Positions 43,724 through 52,534 of a stretch of 64,000 bases of DNA are shown piece after piece. Position numbers and translations under genes: made by a program. This stretch comes from Arcicella aurantiaca (GTDB taxonomy: Bacteria > Bacteroidota > Bacteroidia > Cytophagales > Spirosomataceae), in assembly GCF_003148625.1 (NCBI RefSeq), contig NZ_QGGO01000015.1, positions 59,741 through 123,740 of the forward strand. Reading direction: 5' to 3'. The notes under the pieces were generated by a model. It saw only the letters and a program-made list of their open reading frames with translations, made no database searches and was not told where the DNA came from. Every line of letters starts with the position of its first letter. The first letter of the stretch is position 1.

Positions 43724-43781
43724 CCCGATGCTTCCGCATCGGACTGCTATATTTTGTTCCGATGCAGAAGCATCGGGTTAC
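43720..43781. repeat. REPIN-like palindrome pair downstream of the RAYT gene
   Basis: Arms 43720-43743 and 43758-43781 are reverse complements with one mismatch; both outer ends are GTAACCCGATGC. The left GTAAC provides the TAA stop of the RAYT gene (43721-43723) and the right GTTAC provides the TAA stop of the convergent RqcH gene (43778-43780). The repeat thus spans exactly from stop to stop. Confidence 0.95.
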
Positions 43782-45325
43782 AATTGTGGCTCAATCATAA
43801 TCACCTCTTCTTTCTCAACAATTACTTGTCCTTCGCCCAAATCACGAGTTTTTCTGACGAATTTTTTGGGCGTTACAATCACAGGGCAAAGCGTATCATT
43901 TCTACGTTTTGAGTAATAAGCTGCCAAACCCGCCGCCCGTTCAATGACTCTTACGGGAAAATTCTTGCCTGCTTGCTTACGTATAACTACATGAGAACCA
44001 GACACATCACGTGCGTGAAGCCATAAATCTTCTTTACGTGCATAGCGTTGAGTGAGTAAATCGTTATTTTTAGCATTGCGACCGACCAAAATTTCATACC
44101 CTTCAAAATGATAATATTTAAACAAATCTTGTACAGTGTCAATCGCTTTTGGAGAAACTTCCAACTGATTTGCTTTTTGATATTTTCTAAATTCTTTGAG
44201 TGTTTCTATTTGTTCGATAATTAAAATTTGTTGGTCTATTTCTGCTAAATCTTCTTCTTTTGCCGAAATATTTTCCATCAATTTCTGGATTTCTATCTTT
44301 TCATTTTTTGATTTTCGATAGTAATTTTCGGCATTTTTTTGTGGTGATAAATCCGATTTTAATCTGACCTTCAAAGGCTTGTCACGATAAAAATCATAAA
44401 GTTCTATTACTTCCGTTCGCTCTGGAATTGCATGAAGATTTGCCATGATGATATTGGCAATTTCATCGTGTTTTACTCCTGAATCTAATCCATTTAATTG
44501 CTGATAATTTTTCTCAATATACGTCTGAGTTCTACTTTTTCGCTTCAAAAGTGCTTTAATGACTTGCCCTTTTTCTTTGTCAAAAACATTGATTCGGGTA
44601 TAAGCATAGTAAAAATTATTGCTTGCTTCTATCGCATCATCAAATGTTTTTTGAACTTCCTCTCCTGTATCAATCAAAGATAAAACTGGCTGATAATCAA
44701 TCGTTTTTAAATAATAAATCGGGTTATCTACTTGCGTTAAAACTGCTTGAATATCTTGCCAAGTTACGGTCGATTTTGTCTGTAAATAAGAAGCTATTTC
44801 TTTCCCGAAAGTTGGGAAAAGTGCCTTCCAACCTTTTTCACTAAAAGCCGTTTCAGATTGGTCAATTGGGCGGTCGAGATTATCAAGGTCAAGATTATTA
44901 TCTACCACCAATTTATTATGCAGTAAATCAATCACCTTATTTTCATGGAGTAGAATAACGTTTGAGCGATTGCCATACATTTTGAAAAGCAACACAAAAT
45001 CATTTTCAAAATAAAGTCCAAATGCACGCTCATTTAAAAATTGACGAACACTAACTACTTTCAAATCAATCAATTCTTTGAATAAATCCACCGAGTTTCG
45101 CCCTGCTCTTCTGAAATCATTAGGGAAATTTAAACAGGCAAAATCAGGATGTAATGCCGCTTTGATATAGAAATCTCTTTTCTGTCGCCATTGTTTTCCA
45201 TCGTTACAAAAACCCAATAAAAGTTCGTCTTTTTCTTGCGAAAAACATTCCGCCAAGACCATTCCAACTAATTCTTTTTCAAGACGTTTTGATAATTGAC
45301 GAAGAAAATAATAATTGTTTTGCAC
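43778..45325 (-). CDS. rqcH: RqcH / NFACT-family ribosome quality control protein
   Basis: A 515-residue NFACT protein. The N-terminal domain (residues about 1-180, NNYYFLRQLSKRLEKELVGMVLAECF) is followed by a coiled coil (KNEKIEIQKLMENISAKEEDLAEIDQQILIIEQ, near 340-375) and the NFACT-R RNA-binding domain with DLWLHARDVSGSHVVIRKQ near residue 430. RqcH binds stalled 50S subunits and adds alanine tails to nascent chains. It is sometimes labelled fibronectin-binding protein. Its stop lies in the repeat that separates it from the RAYT gene. Single gene. Confidence 0.9.
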   Translation of the reverse strand: MQNNYYFLRQLSKRLEKELVGMVLAECFSQEKDELLLGFCNDGKQWRQKRDFYIKAALHPDFACLNFPNDFRRAGRNSVDLFKELIDLKVVSVRQFLNERAFGLYFENDFVLLFKMYGNRSNVILLHENKVIDLLHNKLVVDNNLDLDNLDRPIDQSETAFSEKGWKALFPTFGKEIASYLQTKSTVTWQDIQAVLTQVDNPIYYLKTIDYQPVLSLIDTGEEVQKTFDDAIEASNNFYYAYTRINVFDKEKGQVIKALLKRKSRTQTYIEKNYQQLNGLDSGVKHDEIANIIMANLHAIPERTEVIELYDFYRDKPLKVRLKSDLSPQKNAENYYRKSKNEKIEIQKLMENISAKEEDLAEIDQQILIIEQIETLKEFRKYQKANQLEVSPKAIDTVQDLFKYYHFEGYEILVGRNAKNNDLLTQRYARKEDLWLHARDVSGSHVVIRKQAGKNFPVRVIERAAGLAAYYSKRRNDTLCPVIVTPKKFVRKTRDLGEGQVIVEKEEVIMIEPQL

Positions 45326-45533
45326 GTTATTAGCGATTAGATTTTAGAGGATAAATTACAGAAAATAAATGAGGCATTATGACCATATAAAATTTAAAAA
45401 CATGCAACATTTGAAAAATCTCTATGCTACATATTCACAAATTTATCCTGTTTAAAGTACAGAAGATATAGCTTGAATGAGCAGATAGATTAAATTCTAA
45501 CCTTTATGCTCTTATTACTATCCTTGATAAAAT

Positions 45534-46463
45534 CTATTTTCCTAATTTTCGATATGCTTCCGAATTGGTTGGGTCAAGTGATGTAAGCAATGAAACGATT
45601 TTTTTACGTTCATCTAAAGGAGCGTCTCCGTAGATATTCAATAATTCTGGCGATTTTGCTTCAAAGAAAAGTCGATACCAAATTTGTCCAGGGCGTGACT
45701 GGCTGATTTGTTTTATTTGATTCAAATACTCCGTAATTTTCTTGCGACCATCAGCAGGATTGGTAACGTAATTGTCCATCGCTAAACGATGATACGTATA
45801 AAAACCCTCACGAAGTGGCTGTAATTGCTGATTAAGTAAGTTTTCAGAAACCCAATAACGATTACGAATGTCATTGGTAGAAGCCCAACCTCCACCTGCT
45901 GTCTGTGCGAGATTTACGACGTTTAAGGCTTTTTGGGCAAAATTAGTCCCTCCCATTTTCCCGAAAGAATCATAGTCGAATGCCAACGCTACATAAGCGT
46001 AAAATGCCAACATTTGGGTCAAATTATCATTGAAGTTATTGTCATTATAAGTCAAAGGTGTGCCTGCTACGTACTTGAAAGTGAAGTTTTTATCTACATA
46101 ATTTAACAAAACTGTTTCGTAAGCTGTGCCATAAACGGGTCTTCGTACTTGAAAGTTAGCCGTTCCTTCATAGTCTCCACCTGACGAAGCTTTGGTAAGA
46201 ATTACCGATAATGAACAGTTTATTTTCTCTTCGGTAGAAAAATTATCATTCGACCAACGACGGTTATTTAAAAACTCCTGCATCACGTTCTGAATCTCAT
46301 TATAGACATTTGAGCCACGTTGTTCATTCACTTGCAATTGGTCGGTCGATAAACTAACCTTACAATTAAGTTCTTGAGCTTTGATACAGTTACCAGTTAT
46401 CAGTAAACAGTAAGCAGTAAATAGAAGGAATATTTTATTTGTAAACATTTGATATTTTTTCAT
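45534..46463 (-). CDS. DUF4835 exported protein
   Basis: A 309-residue protein of the Bacteroidota family DUF4835 (NCKVSLSTDQLQVNEQR, then FNNRRWSNDNFSTEEKI-type region and FDYDSFGKMGGTNFAQKALNVVNLAQ). The signal peptide reads FLLFTAYCLLITGNCIKAQ; it is encoded by five degenerate heptamers of the NCAGTWA type on the opposite strand (46386-46420), the same words found in spacer tracts. The gene follows coaBC by 68 bp, the usual order in this phylum. Its role is unknown; an envelope function is likely. Confidence 0.88.
   Translation of the reverse strand: MKKYQMFTNKIFLLFTAYCLLITGNCIKAQELNCKVSLSTDQLQVNEQRGSNVYNEIQNVMQEFLNNRRWSNDNFSTEEKINCSLSVILTKASSGGDYEGTANFQVRRPVYGTAYETVLLNYVDKNFTFKYVAGTPLTYNDNNFNDNLTQMLAFYAYVALAFDYDSFGKMGGTNFAQKALNVVNLAQTAGGGWASTNDIRNRYWVSENLLNQQLQPLREGFYTYHRLAMDNYVTNPADGRKKITEYLNQIKQISQSRPGQIWYRLFFEAKSPELLNIYGDAPLDERKKIVSLLTSLDPTNSEAYRKLGK
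46386..46420. repeat. Five degenerate heptamers inside a signal peptide
   Basis: Read on the plus strand: ACAGTTA CCAGTTA TCAGTAA ACAGTAA GCAGTAA, exactly 35 bp. They encode, on the minus strand, most of the hydrophobic core of the DUF4835 signal peptide. Confidence 0.9.
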
Positions 46464-46496
46464 AAATCAATGAGTGTTTCTATAAAAATCAAGTAT

Positions 46497-46550
46497 GCGT
46501 TAATCCAACACTAACCCCTAACAACTAAATCCTAACCCCTACTTACTGAT
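46497..46550. repeat. Heptamer tract overlapping the 3' end of coaBC
   Basis: Read on the minus strand: CAGTTAT CAGTAAG TAGGGGT TAGGATT TAGTTGT TAGGGGT TAGTGTT, a 7-bp register of TAGnnnT words. The TAG stop of coaBC (46532-46534) is one of these words and the last residues (SQLSVSRG) come from the tract. Confidence 0.85.
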
Positions 46551-47743
46551 AACTGTGAGATAATTGCCTCCATAATATCTTGGGCTACGTCTTGTTTCGA
46601 CTTCAAATCAAAGTCAATCATCGTGCCATCACGTTTGATAATACTGATTTTATTGGTATCATGCCCAAAACCTGCTCCTGCATTTTGCAAAGAATTGAGA
46701 ACAATCATATCCAAATTCTTTGATTTTATTTTGCCTAAAGCATTTTCAACTTCATTATCAGTTTCTAAAGCAAAACCAATCATTAATTGGTCTGAACGTT
46801 TTTGTTGCCCTAAAGTTTTGGCAATATCAGTCGTTTTGGTCAGTTCTATATTAAACGTATCTTCTTTCTTCTTTATTTTCTTGTCGGCAACTACGGCAGG
46901 AGTATAATCAGCAACGGCTGCGGCTAAAATGATTACATCGGCTTGTTCAAATGCTTTTTGCGAAGCTTCGTACATTTCTTTGGCAGAACGTACTTTTACC
47001 AAATTAATACTCGAATCTGGAGATTTTAAAGCTACGTGTCCGCTCACAAGTGTCACATTTGCCCCTGCTTTTGCTAATTTATTGGCTATGGCATAACCCA
47101 TTTTCCCTGTTGAATGATTACTGATAAAACGAACAGGGTCAATTGGTTCTTGGGTTGGTCCCGCAGTTATCAATACATTTTTGCCTTTTAAAATAGCGTT
47201 TTCAGAAAAATGCTTTGTCAAAATCTCCACTAATTCTTCTGGTTCAGCCATACGCCCTTCACCAACCAAACCACTTGCTAATTCTCCAAAATTCGACTTT
47301 ACAATCTGATTTCCAAATGAGTGTAATTTCCTCAAATTTTCCAACGTACTCGGATGTTGATACATATCCAAATCCATCGCAGGGGCAAACATCACGGGGC
47401 ATTTAGCAGAAAGATAGACGGCAGTTAATAAATCATCACAAATACCATTAGCACATTTTGCGAGTGTATGTGCGGTTGCTGGGGCAATCAAAATAACGTC
47501 TGCCCAAAGTCCCAAATCTACATGATTATTCCAAGTGCCAGTTTGGTCTTTCACAAATTCAGCAAGAGCAGGCTTTTTTGATAGCGTCGCCAAGGTTAAA
47601 GGTGTAATAAATTCTTTGGCGACTTGGGTCATTACAATTTGAACTTCAGCTCCTTCTTTTACCAAAAGTCGGGTTAAACTTGCCACTTTATAGGCAGCAA
47701 TACTTCCTGTTACTCCGAGTATTATTTTTTTATTTTTAAGCAT
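46532..47743 (-). CDS. coaBC: Bifunctional phosphopantothenoylcysteine decarboxylase / synthetase
   Basis: A 403-residue fused enzyme of coenzyme A synthesis, from the ATG at 47743 (MLKNKKIILGVTGSIAAYK); an in-frame ATG at 47803 adds 20 residues outside the family and is rejected. The N-terminal CoaC flavoprotein has NHVDLGLWADVILIAPATA with the active-site His and FAPAMDLDMYQHP for the substrate clamp. The C-terminal CoaB part starts with NVLITAGPTQEPIDPVRFISNHSTGKMGYA-like sequence. The pathway adds cysteine to phosphopantothenate and decarboxylates it. The C-terminal tail is derived from a heptamer tract. Followed by the DUF4835 gene. Confidence 0.95.
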   Translation of the reverse strand: MLKNKKIILGVTGSIAAYKVASLTRLLVKEGAEVQIVMTQVAKEFITPLTLATLSKKPALAEFVKDQTGTWNNHVDLGLWADVILIAPATAHTLAKCANGICDDLLTAVYLSAKCPVMFAPAMDLDMYQHPSTLENLRKLHSFGNQIVKSNFGELASGLVGEGRMAEPEELVEILTKHFSENAILKGKNVLITAGPTQEPIDPVRFISNHSTGKMGYAIANKLAKAGANVTLVSGHVALKSPDSSINLVKVRSAKEMYEASQKAFEQADVIILAAAVADYTPAVVADKKIKKKEDTFNIELTKTTDIAKTLGQQKRSDQLMIGFALETDNEVENALGKIKSKNLDMIVLNSLQNAGAGFGHDTNKISIIKRDGTMIDFDLKSKQDVAQDIMEAIISQLSVSRG

Positions 47744-47969
47744 TGAGACGTTATCTATTAAAAACAGGTCAAATTTAATAAGCAAAAAGTAAAAACTGTT
47801 CAAATGCTTTAAACATAAAGAATTGGTATAACAAAAAACACGCTAATACTTGCATTCAAACGTTCAACCTAAAAGCAAAATTTGCTTAAAAAACACTCAA
47901 AAAAAAACCTACTTTTACTGATAAACCATGCTTTTTAGCTCCTATATTTTCCACTAACGCATTAATTTT

Positions 47970-49028
47970 ATGATAGTAAATCTGGTATCAAAAAAACAAG
48001 AATCCATTTTTTGGAAATTACATCTCACATGGTGGGTTATTTATATTGCCTACCGCACCCTACCAACCTGTAAACTCCCTGAAGGCTCAGCTACAACCAT
48101 AATCTTTTTTTATGTGCTAAATTTTAGCTCAATGGTAATTTTAACTTATATATACAGGGTTTTTTATTTGAAAGTCGATTTAGATTCTCAGGAAAAATAC
48201 TGGCAATTTTTATCTCTTCTAATAGGTGTTATTATATGCGGAAGCATTTTTTTCTTGATAAATTCTCATGGTTTTATCTATCATTATAAACTTTGGGAAC
48301 ATCAAAAAATCACCACCGAAATGCGTTTTGACTATCTCTTAGAATGTATTTGGAATGCTTTTCCGTGGTTTTTGGGATTTCACCTTTTCAGATATGGACA
48401 CATTTTGAAGGAACGAGAAAGCAATTTATTACAATCTTTACACGATTCTGAACTTGACCGTTTACGAAAACAATTAAATCCTCATTTTCTTTTTAATGCC
48501 CTCAATGGAATTAGGGCTTTGGTACTGATTGAACCCCATTCTGCACGAGAAGCTATTGCTCAACTTTCTGATTTACTGCGACTTTCTCTTAAAACAAAAT
48601 TAGATGAAAACATTCAACTTAGTGAAGAAATTGAAATTTTAGAAAATTATCTCTCTATCGAAAAAATTAGATTTCATGAACGTCTGAATGTAGAAATCAA
48701 TATTCCTAACGAACTGCGATACTATAAAGTGATGCCATTCTGCTTACAAATATTAGCAGAAAATGCAATTAAACATGGAATTGGGCAACAAAAAAAAGGA
48801 GGAATCATTAGAATTTTGGGTGATAAAACCGCAACTCACTTACAATTAAAAGTTATGAATGAAGGAACTTTAGAAAACAAATCAAATTCCTTAGATGAAA
48901 GTACAGGAATAGGGATAGAAAATCTCCAAAAACGCTTAAAAATTAACTTTGGAGAAAAAGCATACTTCAAACTTGAAGAACAAAATTTTATGGTAACGGC
49001 TTCTTTAGGATTTCCTTTAGAAAATTAA
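47970..49028 (+). CDS. LytS-type sensor histidine kinase
   Basis: A 352-residue sensor kinase. The N-terminal 145 residues hold four or five hydrophobic helices. The His_kinase (LytS/YehU) domain has the phosphoacceptor in LRKQLNPHFLFNALNGIRAL (H172), and the ATPase domain has LAENAIKHGIGQ (N box) and GIGIENLQKRL (G box). These kinases pair with LytTR response regulators, but no such regulator is adjacent; the downstream gene is convergent. It must work with a regulator encoded elsewhere. Signal unknown. Confidence 0.92.
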   Translation: MIVNLVSKKQESIFWKLHLTWWVIYIAYRTLPTCKLPEGSATTIIFFYVLNFSSMVILTYIYRVFYLKVDLDSQEKYWQFLSLLIGVIICGSIFFLINSHGFIYHYKLWEHQKITTEMRFDYLLECIWNAFPWFLGFHLFRYGHILKERESNLLQSLHDSELDRLRKQLNPHFLFNALNGIRALVLIEPHSAREAIAQLSDLLRLSLKTKLDENIQLSEEIEILENYLSIEKIRFHERLNVEINIPNELRYYKVMPFCLQILAENAIKHGIGQQKKGGIIRILGDKTATHLQLKVMNEGTLENKSNSLDESTGIGIENLQKRLKINFGEKAYFKLEEQNFMVTASLGFPLEN

Positions 49029-49029
49029 C

Positions 49030-49121
49030 GAGTATCCGAAAAGTCTTTAAGTTGTAAGTCGCAAAAAAATATTATTTCGTTTAAAATTCTTGCGACTTAT
49101 GACTTTTCGGACACTCTTTTT
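49030..49121. terminator. Large inverted repeat acting as bidirectional terminator
   Basis: Outer arms TCCGAAAAGTC (49035-49045) and GACTTTTCGGA (49101-49111), extended by GAGT/ACTC, and inner arms TAAGTCGCAA (49055-49064) and TTGCGACTTA (49090-49099) pair between convergent genes, with TTTTT directly after. Left side has a 9-nt extra loop. Positioned 2 bp after the kinase stop codon and 7 bp before the hexosaminidase stop. Confidence 0.88.
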
Positions 49122-49127
49122 AAATTC

Positions 49128-51032
49128 TTACTTTTTTGCCCTTTTCTCCAATTCTGCTCTCGGAATACTCAACATTCTTCCTAAAGGTTGTCCATTACGT
49201 AAAGTGATTACTTTCAGAGTAATATCTCCTTTCGGAACTTCAAATGTCGTTGTATATTTTGTAGCAAATTTATCTGGGAAAGAATCGTCCATCGAATAAT
49301 AAATTTCTGTATTTGGAATGTCACAAGCCATTTCACAAATGATTTTATCACCATCTTTTTTCGTCGTAACAATGGCATCATAAACGGCTTTGCTCACTTT
49401 CAAATTGGCAGCATCAAAACGAGCAAAATGATTTTCTGTTCTTTCTAAAAAGTTCGTATAATTTTTCTTCTCTTTCGGACTCCAAACTGATTCTGCAATT
49501 GCCCACGCTCTTGGGTATGTCATATACAAAGCATGGCGGTAGTTTTGTACTTGTTCTGTCCATAAATTGCCTTGTCCCCCCAAAATATATTTAGCGTCCG
49601 TACTATCTGGAACAGGCTCAAATTGATATGATTTTCTCAAAGACAAACTGGCATAAATTGGCTTTTCAACCGTTGGGTCGCCCTGCACATAGTCTAAATA
49701 CGCAAAAGTTGTTGGGGTCATTACCACATCATGTTTTTGACGAGCAGCTTCAATACCGCCTTTCATTCCTCTCCAACTCATTACAGTTGCATTTGGAGCA
49801 AGACCTCCTTCCAAAATTTCGTCCCAACCAATCATGGTTTTACCTTTTTTATTGATAATTTTCTCAACTCTTTTCACAAAATAACTTTGCAATTCATGAA
49901 CATCTTTTAAGTTATTTTTCTTCATAAAAGCCTGACAACCTGCATCTTCTTCCCAATAGCCATGATAACATTCATCACCACCCATGTGAATATATTTATT
50001 CGGGAAAAGAGCCGCAACTTCTGTAAAAACTTTATCCAAAAACTCATATACTTTTTCATCGGAAGGATTCAAAGTATTTTCAATTTTCATTTTGAAAGTT
50101 CCGTTCGGAAACCAATCGGCAAACTCAGTTCCGGGATTTACATATCGCTTTACATCTTTCTTGGTTGAAAGCTCAGGATAAGCCGCTAACACCGCCATAC
50201 TATGCCCCGGAACATCAATTTCTGGAACAATCGTAACGTTTCTTTCATTCGCATATTGAATTACCTCTTTTACTTCTTCTTGGGTATAAAAACCGCCATA
50301 AGTAGCTGCTTCGCCTTCTTTTGGGTCTTCACGTTTTCCAAAACCACCTACTCTTGGTACACGCCAAGCTCCGATTTCTGTCAATTTTGGCAATGATTTT
50401 ATTTCCAATCTCCAACCATTATCGTCTGCTAAATGCCAATGTAAAGTATTGAATTTATAGCGAGCCATTAAATCAATATAGCTTTTCACTTCATCTTTCG
50501 TAAAAAAATGACGACTAACATCTAACATCAACCCACGCCATCCAAAACGTGGATAATCCGTAATCTTACATCCCATAATAGGAAACATTCCCATTGAAAA
50601 TTCTTTATTTTCTGCTTGTGGTGGCATCATTTGACGAAGCGTCTGAATGGCATAGAAAAGTCCCGCAGGTTTGTTTGCAGCACATTTAATGGTTGTTCCA
50701 TCTACCTCCAATGTATAACCTTCATTACCCAACTTTGCATCAGCATTTTTATTGATGGTAAAAATCATCACTTTATCTTGCATCGTTGGCGTTGCTACTT
50801 TTTTGAACGCTGGTTTTTGTCCAGCCATAAATCCCAAAGAATTAACAAAATTCTCTGCAATTCTTTTCGCATCAGGATTATCATCGGTTACATCAATACT
50901 TGTACGAGAATCAAGCATAAACATATTCATACCCGAAGATGTTGATACTTCATAACTCACAGGAGCAGGAATAATATTATTTTGGGCAAATACCGAAAAG
51001 GAACTGAGTAACAATAAAAAGATTTTCTTCAT
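49128..51032 (-). CDS. GH20 beta-N-acetylhexosaminidase, exported
   Basis: A 634-residue enzyme from the ATG at 51032, giving the signal peptide MKKIFLLLLSSFSVFAQ. An N-terminal alpha/beta domain (GH20b, to about residue 155) precedes the TIM barrel, with WRGLMLDVSRHFF near 165-177 and the catalytic pair D353-E354 in YIHMGGDECYHGYW. The C-terminal 90 residues form a small beta domain (EIYYSMDDSFPDKFATKY). It removes terminal GlcNAc or GalNAc from glycans such as chitin or peptidoglycan fragments. Its presence in the same region as NamZ fits amino-sugar scavenging, although they are 18 kb apart. Confidence 0.93.
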   Translation of the reverse strand: MKKIFLLLLSSFSVFAQNNIIPAPVSYEVSTSSGMNMFMLDSRTSIDVTDDNPDAKRIAENFVNSLGFMAGQKPAFKKVATPTMQDKVMIFTINKNADAKLGNEGYTLEVDGTTIKCAANKPAGLFYAIQTLRQMMPPQAENKEFSMGMFPIMGCKITDYPRFGWRGLMLDVSRHFFTKDEVKSYIDLMARYKFNTLHWHLADDNGWRLEIKSLPKLTEIGAWRVPRVGGFGKREDPKEGEAATYGGFYTQEEVKEVIQYANERNVTIVPEIDVPGHSMAVLAAYPELSTKKDVKRYVNPGTEFADWFPNGTFKMKIENTLNPSDEKVYEFLDKVFTEVAALFPNKYIHMGGDECYHGYWEEDAGCQAFMKKNNLKDVHELQSYFVKRVEKIINKKGKTMIGWDEILEGGLAPNATVMSWRGMKGGIEAARQKHDVVMTPTTFAYLDYVQGDPTVEKPIYASLSLRKSYQFEPVPDSTDAKYILGGQGNLWTEQVQNYRHALYMTYPRAWAIAESVWSPKEKKNYTNFLERTENHFARFDAANLKVSKAVYDAIVTTKKDGDKIICEMACDIPNTEIYYSMDDSFPDKFATKYTTTFEVPKGDITLKVITLRNGQPLGRMLSIPRAELEKRAKK

Positions 51033-51269
51033 GGTTTTGTTGATTTGGGGCAATTTTAAAATTTCAGAAAATTAAAGTTAGTCAAATTTTCAAATTCAAT
51101 TATCCTGTTTTTTTCATTTAACGTCTTAAAATTAATTATTCGGAATTATGCTACCGATATCATAACAATTAGATAAGTAATGATAGATTTTACCTCCTTG
51201 TCAATCACTATTCTCTCGCTATATTTCCTTAAACATTTGTATTTTTACATCTCAATTTTAGATACTTAT

Positions 51270-51833
51270 ATGCAAACTAACATTTACTTAGGAATCGCTT
51301 GGCTCATTTATGGTGCAATCCATTCTCTTTTAGCAACAGAAATATTAAAAAAAGCCTTCCCATCAAAATATTATAGACTGATTTACAACTCATTAGCGAT
51401 AGTATTAATCATTCCTATACTTTATTTACAAGTAACCTTACCATCTGTAAATATGATGCAAAGTTCTCTTTTAAGCCAAATCCTTAGTGGAATGATGATG
51501 TTATCAGGCATTTATTTGGTGTATGTCTCTTTCAGAAATTATGATTTAAAAGCGTTTTTAGGAATCGATTTTAACGACGCAAAGAAAAAAAGTGATTTAC
51601 AGATTGAAGGCGTTTCAAGCGTAGTTCGCCATCCAATTTATACAGGTATTTTGTTGTTTTTATGGGGAACATTCGGATATTTCACCACAGAATCTTACTT
51701 GGTAACAGCCATTGCGTTAACTCTTTACATAAGAATTGGAATCTATTTTGAAGAGAAAAAATTAGTACAAGAATTTGGAAAACAATATGAAAAATATCAA
51801 AAAGAAGTACCCATGTTAATTCCAAAGTTTTAA
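51270..51833 (+). CDS. Membrane methyltransferase-like protein (ICMT/NnrU-type)
   Basis: A 187-residue polytopic protein from the ATG at 51270 (MQTNIYLGIAWLIYGAIHSLLA). The longer frame from 51180 would add 30 residues; the shorter start places the first helix as in homologues. VVRHPIYTGILLFLWGTFG and YFEEKKLVQEFGKQYEKYQKEV match the catalytic C-terminus of isoprenylcysteine carboxyl methyltransferase-like / PEMT families. The substrate is unknown in bacteria. Confidence 0.75.
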   Translation: MQTNIYLGIAWLIYGAIHSLLATEILKKAFPSKYYRLIYNSLAIVLIIPILYLQVTLPSVNMMQSSLLSQILSGMMMLSGIYLVYVSFRNYDLKAFLGIDFNDAKKKSDLQIEGVSSVVRHPIYTGILLFLWGTFGYFTTESYLVTAIALTLYIRIGIYFEEKKLVQEFGKQYEKYQKEVPMLIPKF

Positions 51834-51837
51834 AAAT

Positions 51838-51874
51838 AAAAGAGGCTACATTCGTTATGAACATAGCCTCTTTT
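51838..51874. terminator. Bidirectional terminator
   Basis: AAAAGAGGCTA (51838-51848) and TAGCCTCTTTT (51864-51874) form an 11-bp stem between the convergent methyltransferase-like and T9SS cargo genes. Confidence 0.92.
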
Positions 51875-51895
51875 AGTTTCGTTAAATCTTACTTA

Positions 51896-52534
51896 TTATT
51901 GATGTCTTACTAATAACTTCTTTGTAACCAACGACTTACCGTCTGCTGATAATTGATAAAGATAAATTCCATTGTTCCAGTCTTTCGTTGATACTCTTAC
52001 TTTTCTTTGGTCTTTCTCTAAAACTTCCTCTTTCATTTCATTTCCCAAAATATTGTAAAAAGTAATTTTTGCCTCTCCAACTTGCGACGAAATCACATAA
52101 TCAATATCAGCGTGGTCATCGGCAGGGTTTGGATAAATATTTGAAACGGTCAATTTCTCGTTTGAAAATAATCTATCTTCCGAAGAAATAAATTCATCAA
52201 CCTTGCTTTCTGCATTCACAACAGGCTGAGCCACTGCTTCATTTCTGATAGCCTGTGTTTTGGCAGGTTGTAATAAAAATGAATTCGTAAAATATTGATT
52301 AATATAAGCCGAACGTTGATAATTGATATTTCTATCCAACGTTAAAGATGATGGCTGAAAAAGCGAAAAAGATGTTTTCTTAAACAATACCGACGACGAT
52401 AATGTCGTTTTAGCCTTAGGTTTTATATCCAAACGGCTTTTATGTTTATTGTCTGTTTGTGCATGAGTCGTTAAGCCCGATAGCGTAACTATCGTCATTA
52501 AAAACATCAGCGTATTTCTTAGTATAGGTTTCAT
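51896..52534 (-). CDS. Type IX secretion cargo protein (T9SS type A sorting domain)
   Basis: A 212-residue protein with signal peptide MKPILRNTLMFLMTIVTLSGLTTHAQ, a low-complexity middle region without a recognised domain, and a C-terminal Por sorting domain of about 80 residues (VSNIYPNPADDHADIDYVIS to YLYQLSADGKSLVTKKLLVRHQ). The sorting domain directs passage through the type IX secretion system, so the protein is secreted or surface-attached. The mature part is small, so it may be little more than an adhesin stalk. This is direct evidence for T9SS in this organism. Confidence 0.9.
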   Translation of the reverse strand: MKPILRNTLMFLMTIVTLSGLTTHAQTDNKHKSRLDIKPKAKTTLSSSVLFKKTSFSLFQPSSLTLDRNINYQRSAYINQYFTNSFLLQPAKTQAIRNEAVAQPVVNAESKVDEFISSEDRLFSNEKLTVSNIYPNPADDHADIDYVISSQVGEAKITFYNILGNEMKEEVLEKDQRKVRVSTKDWNNGIYLYQLSADGKSLVTKKLLVRHQ

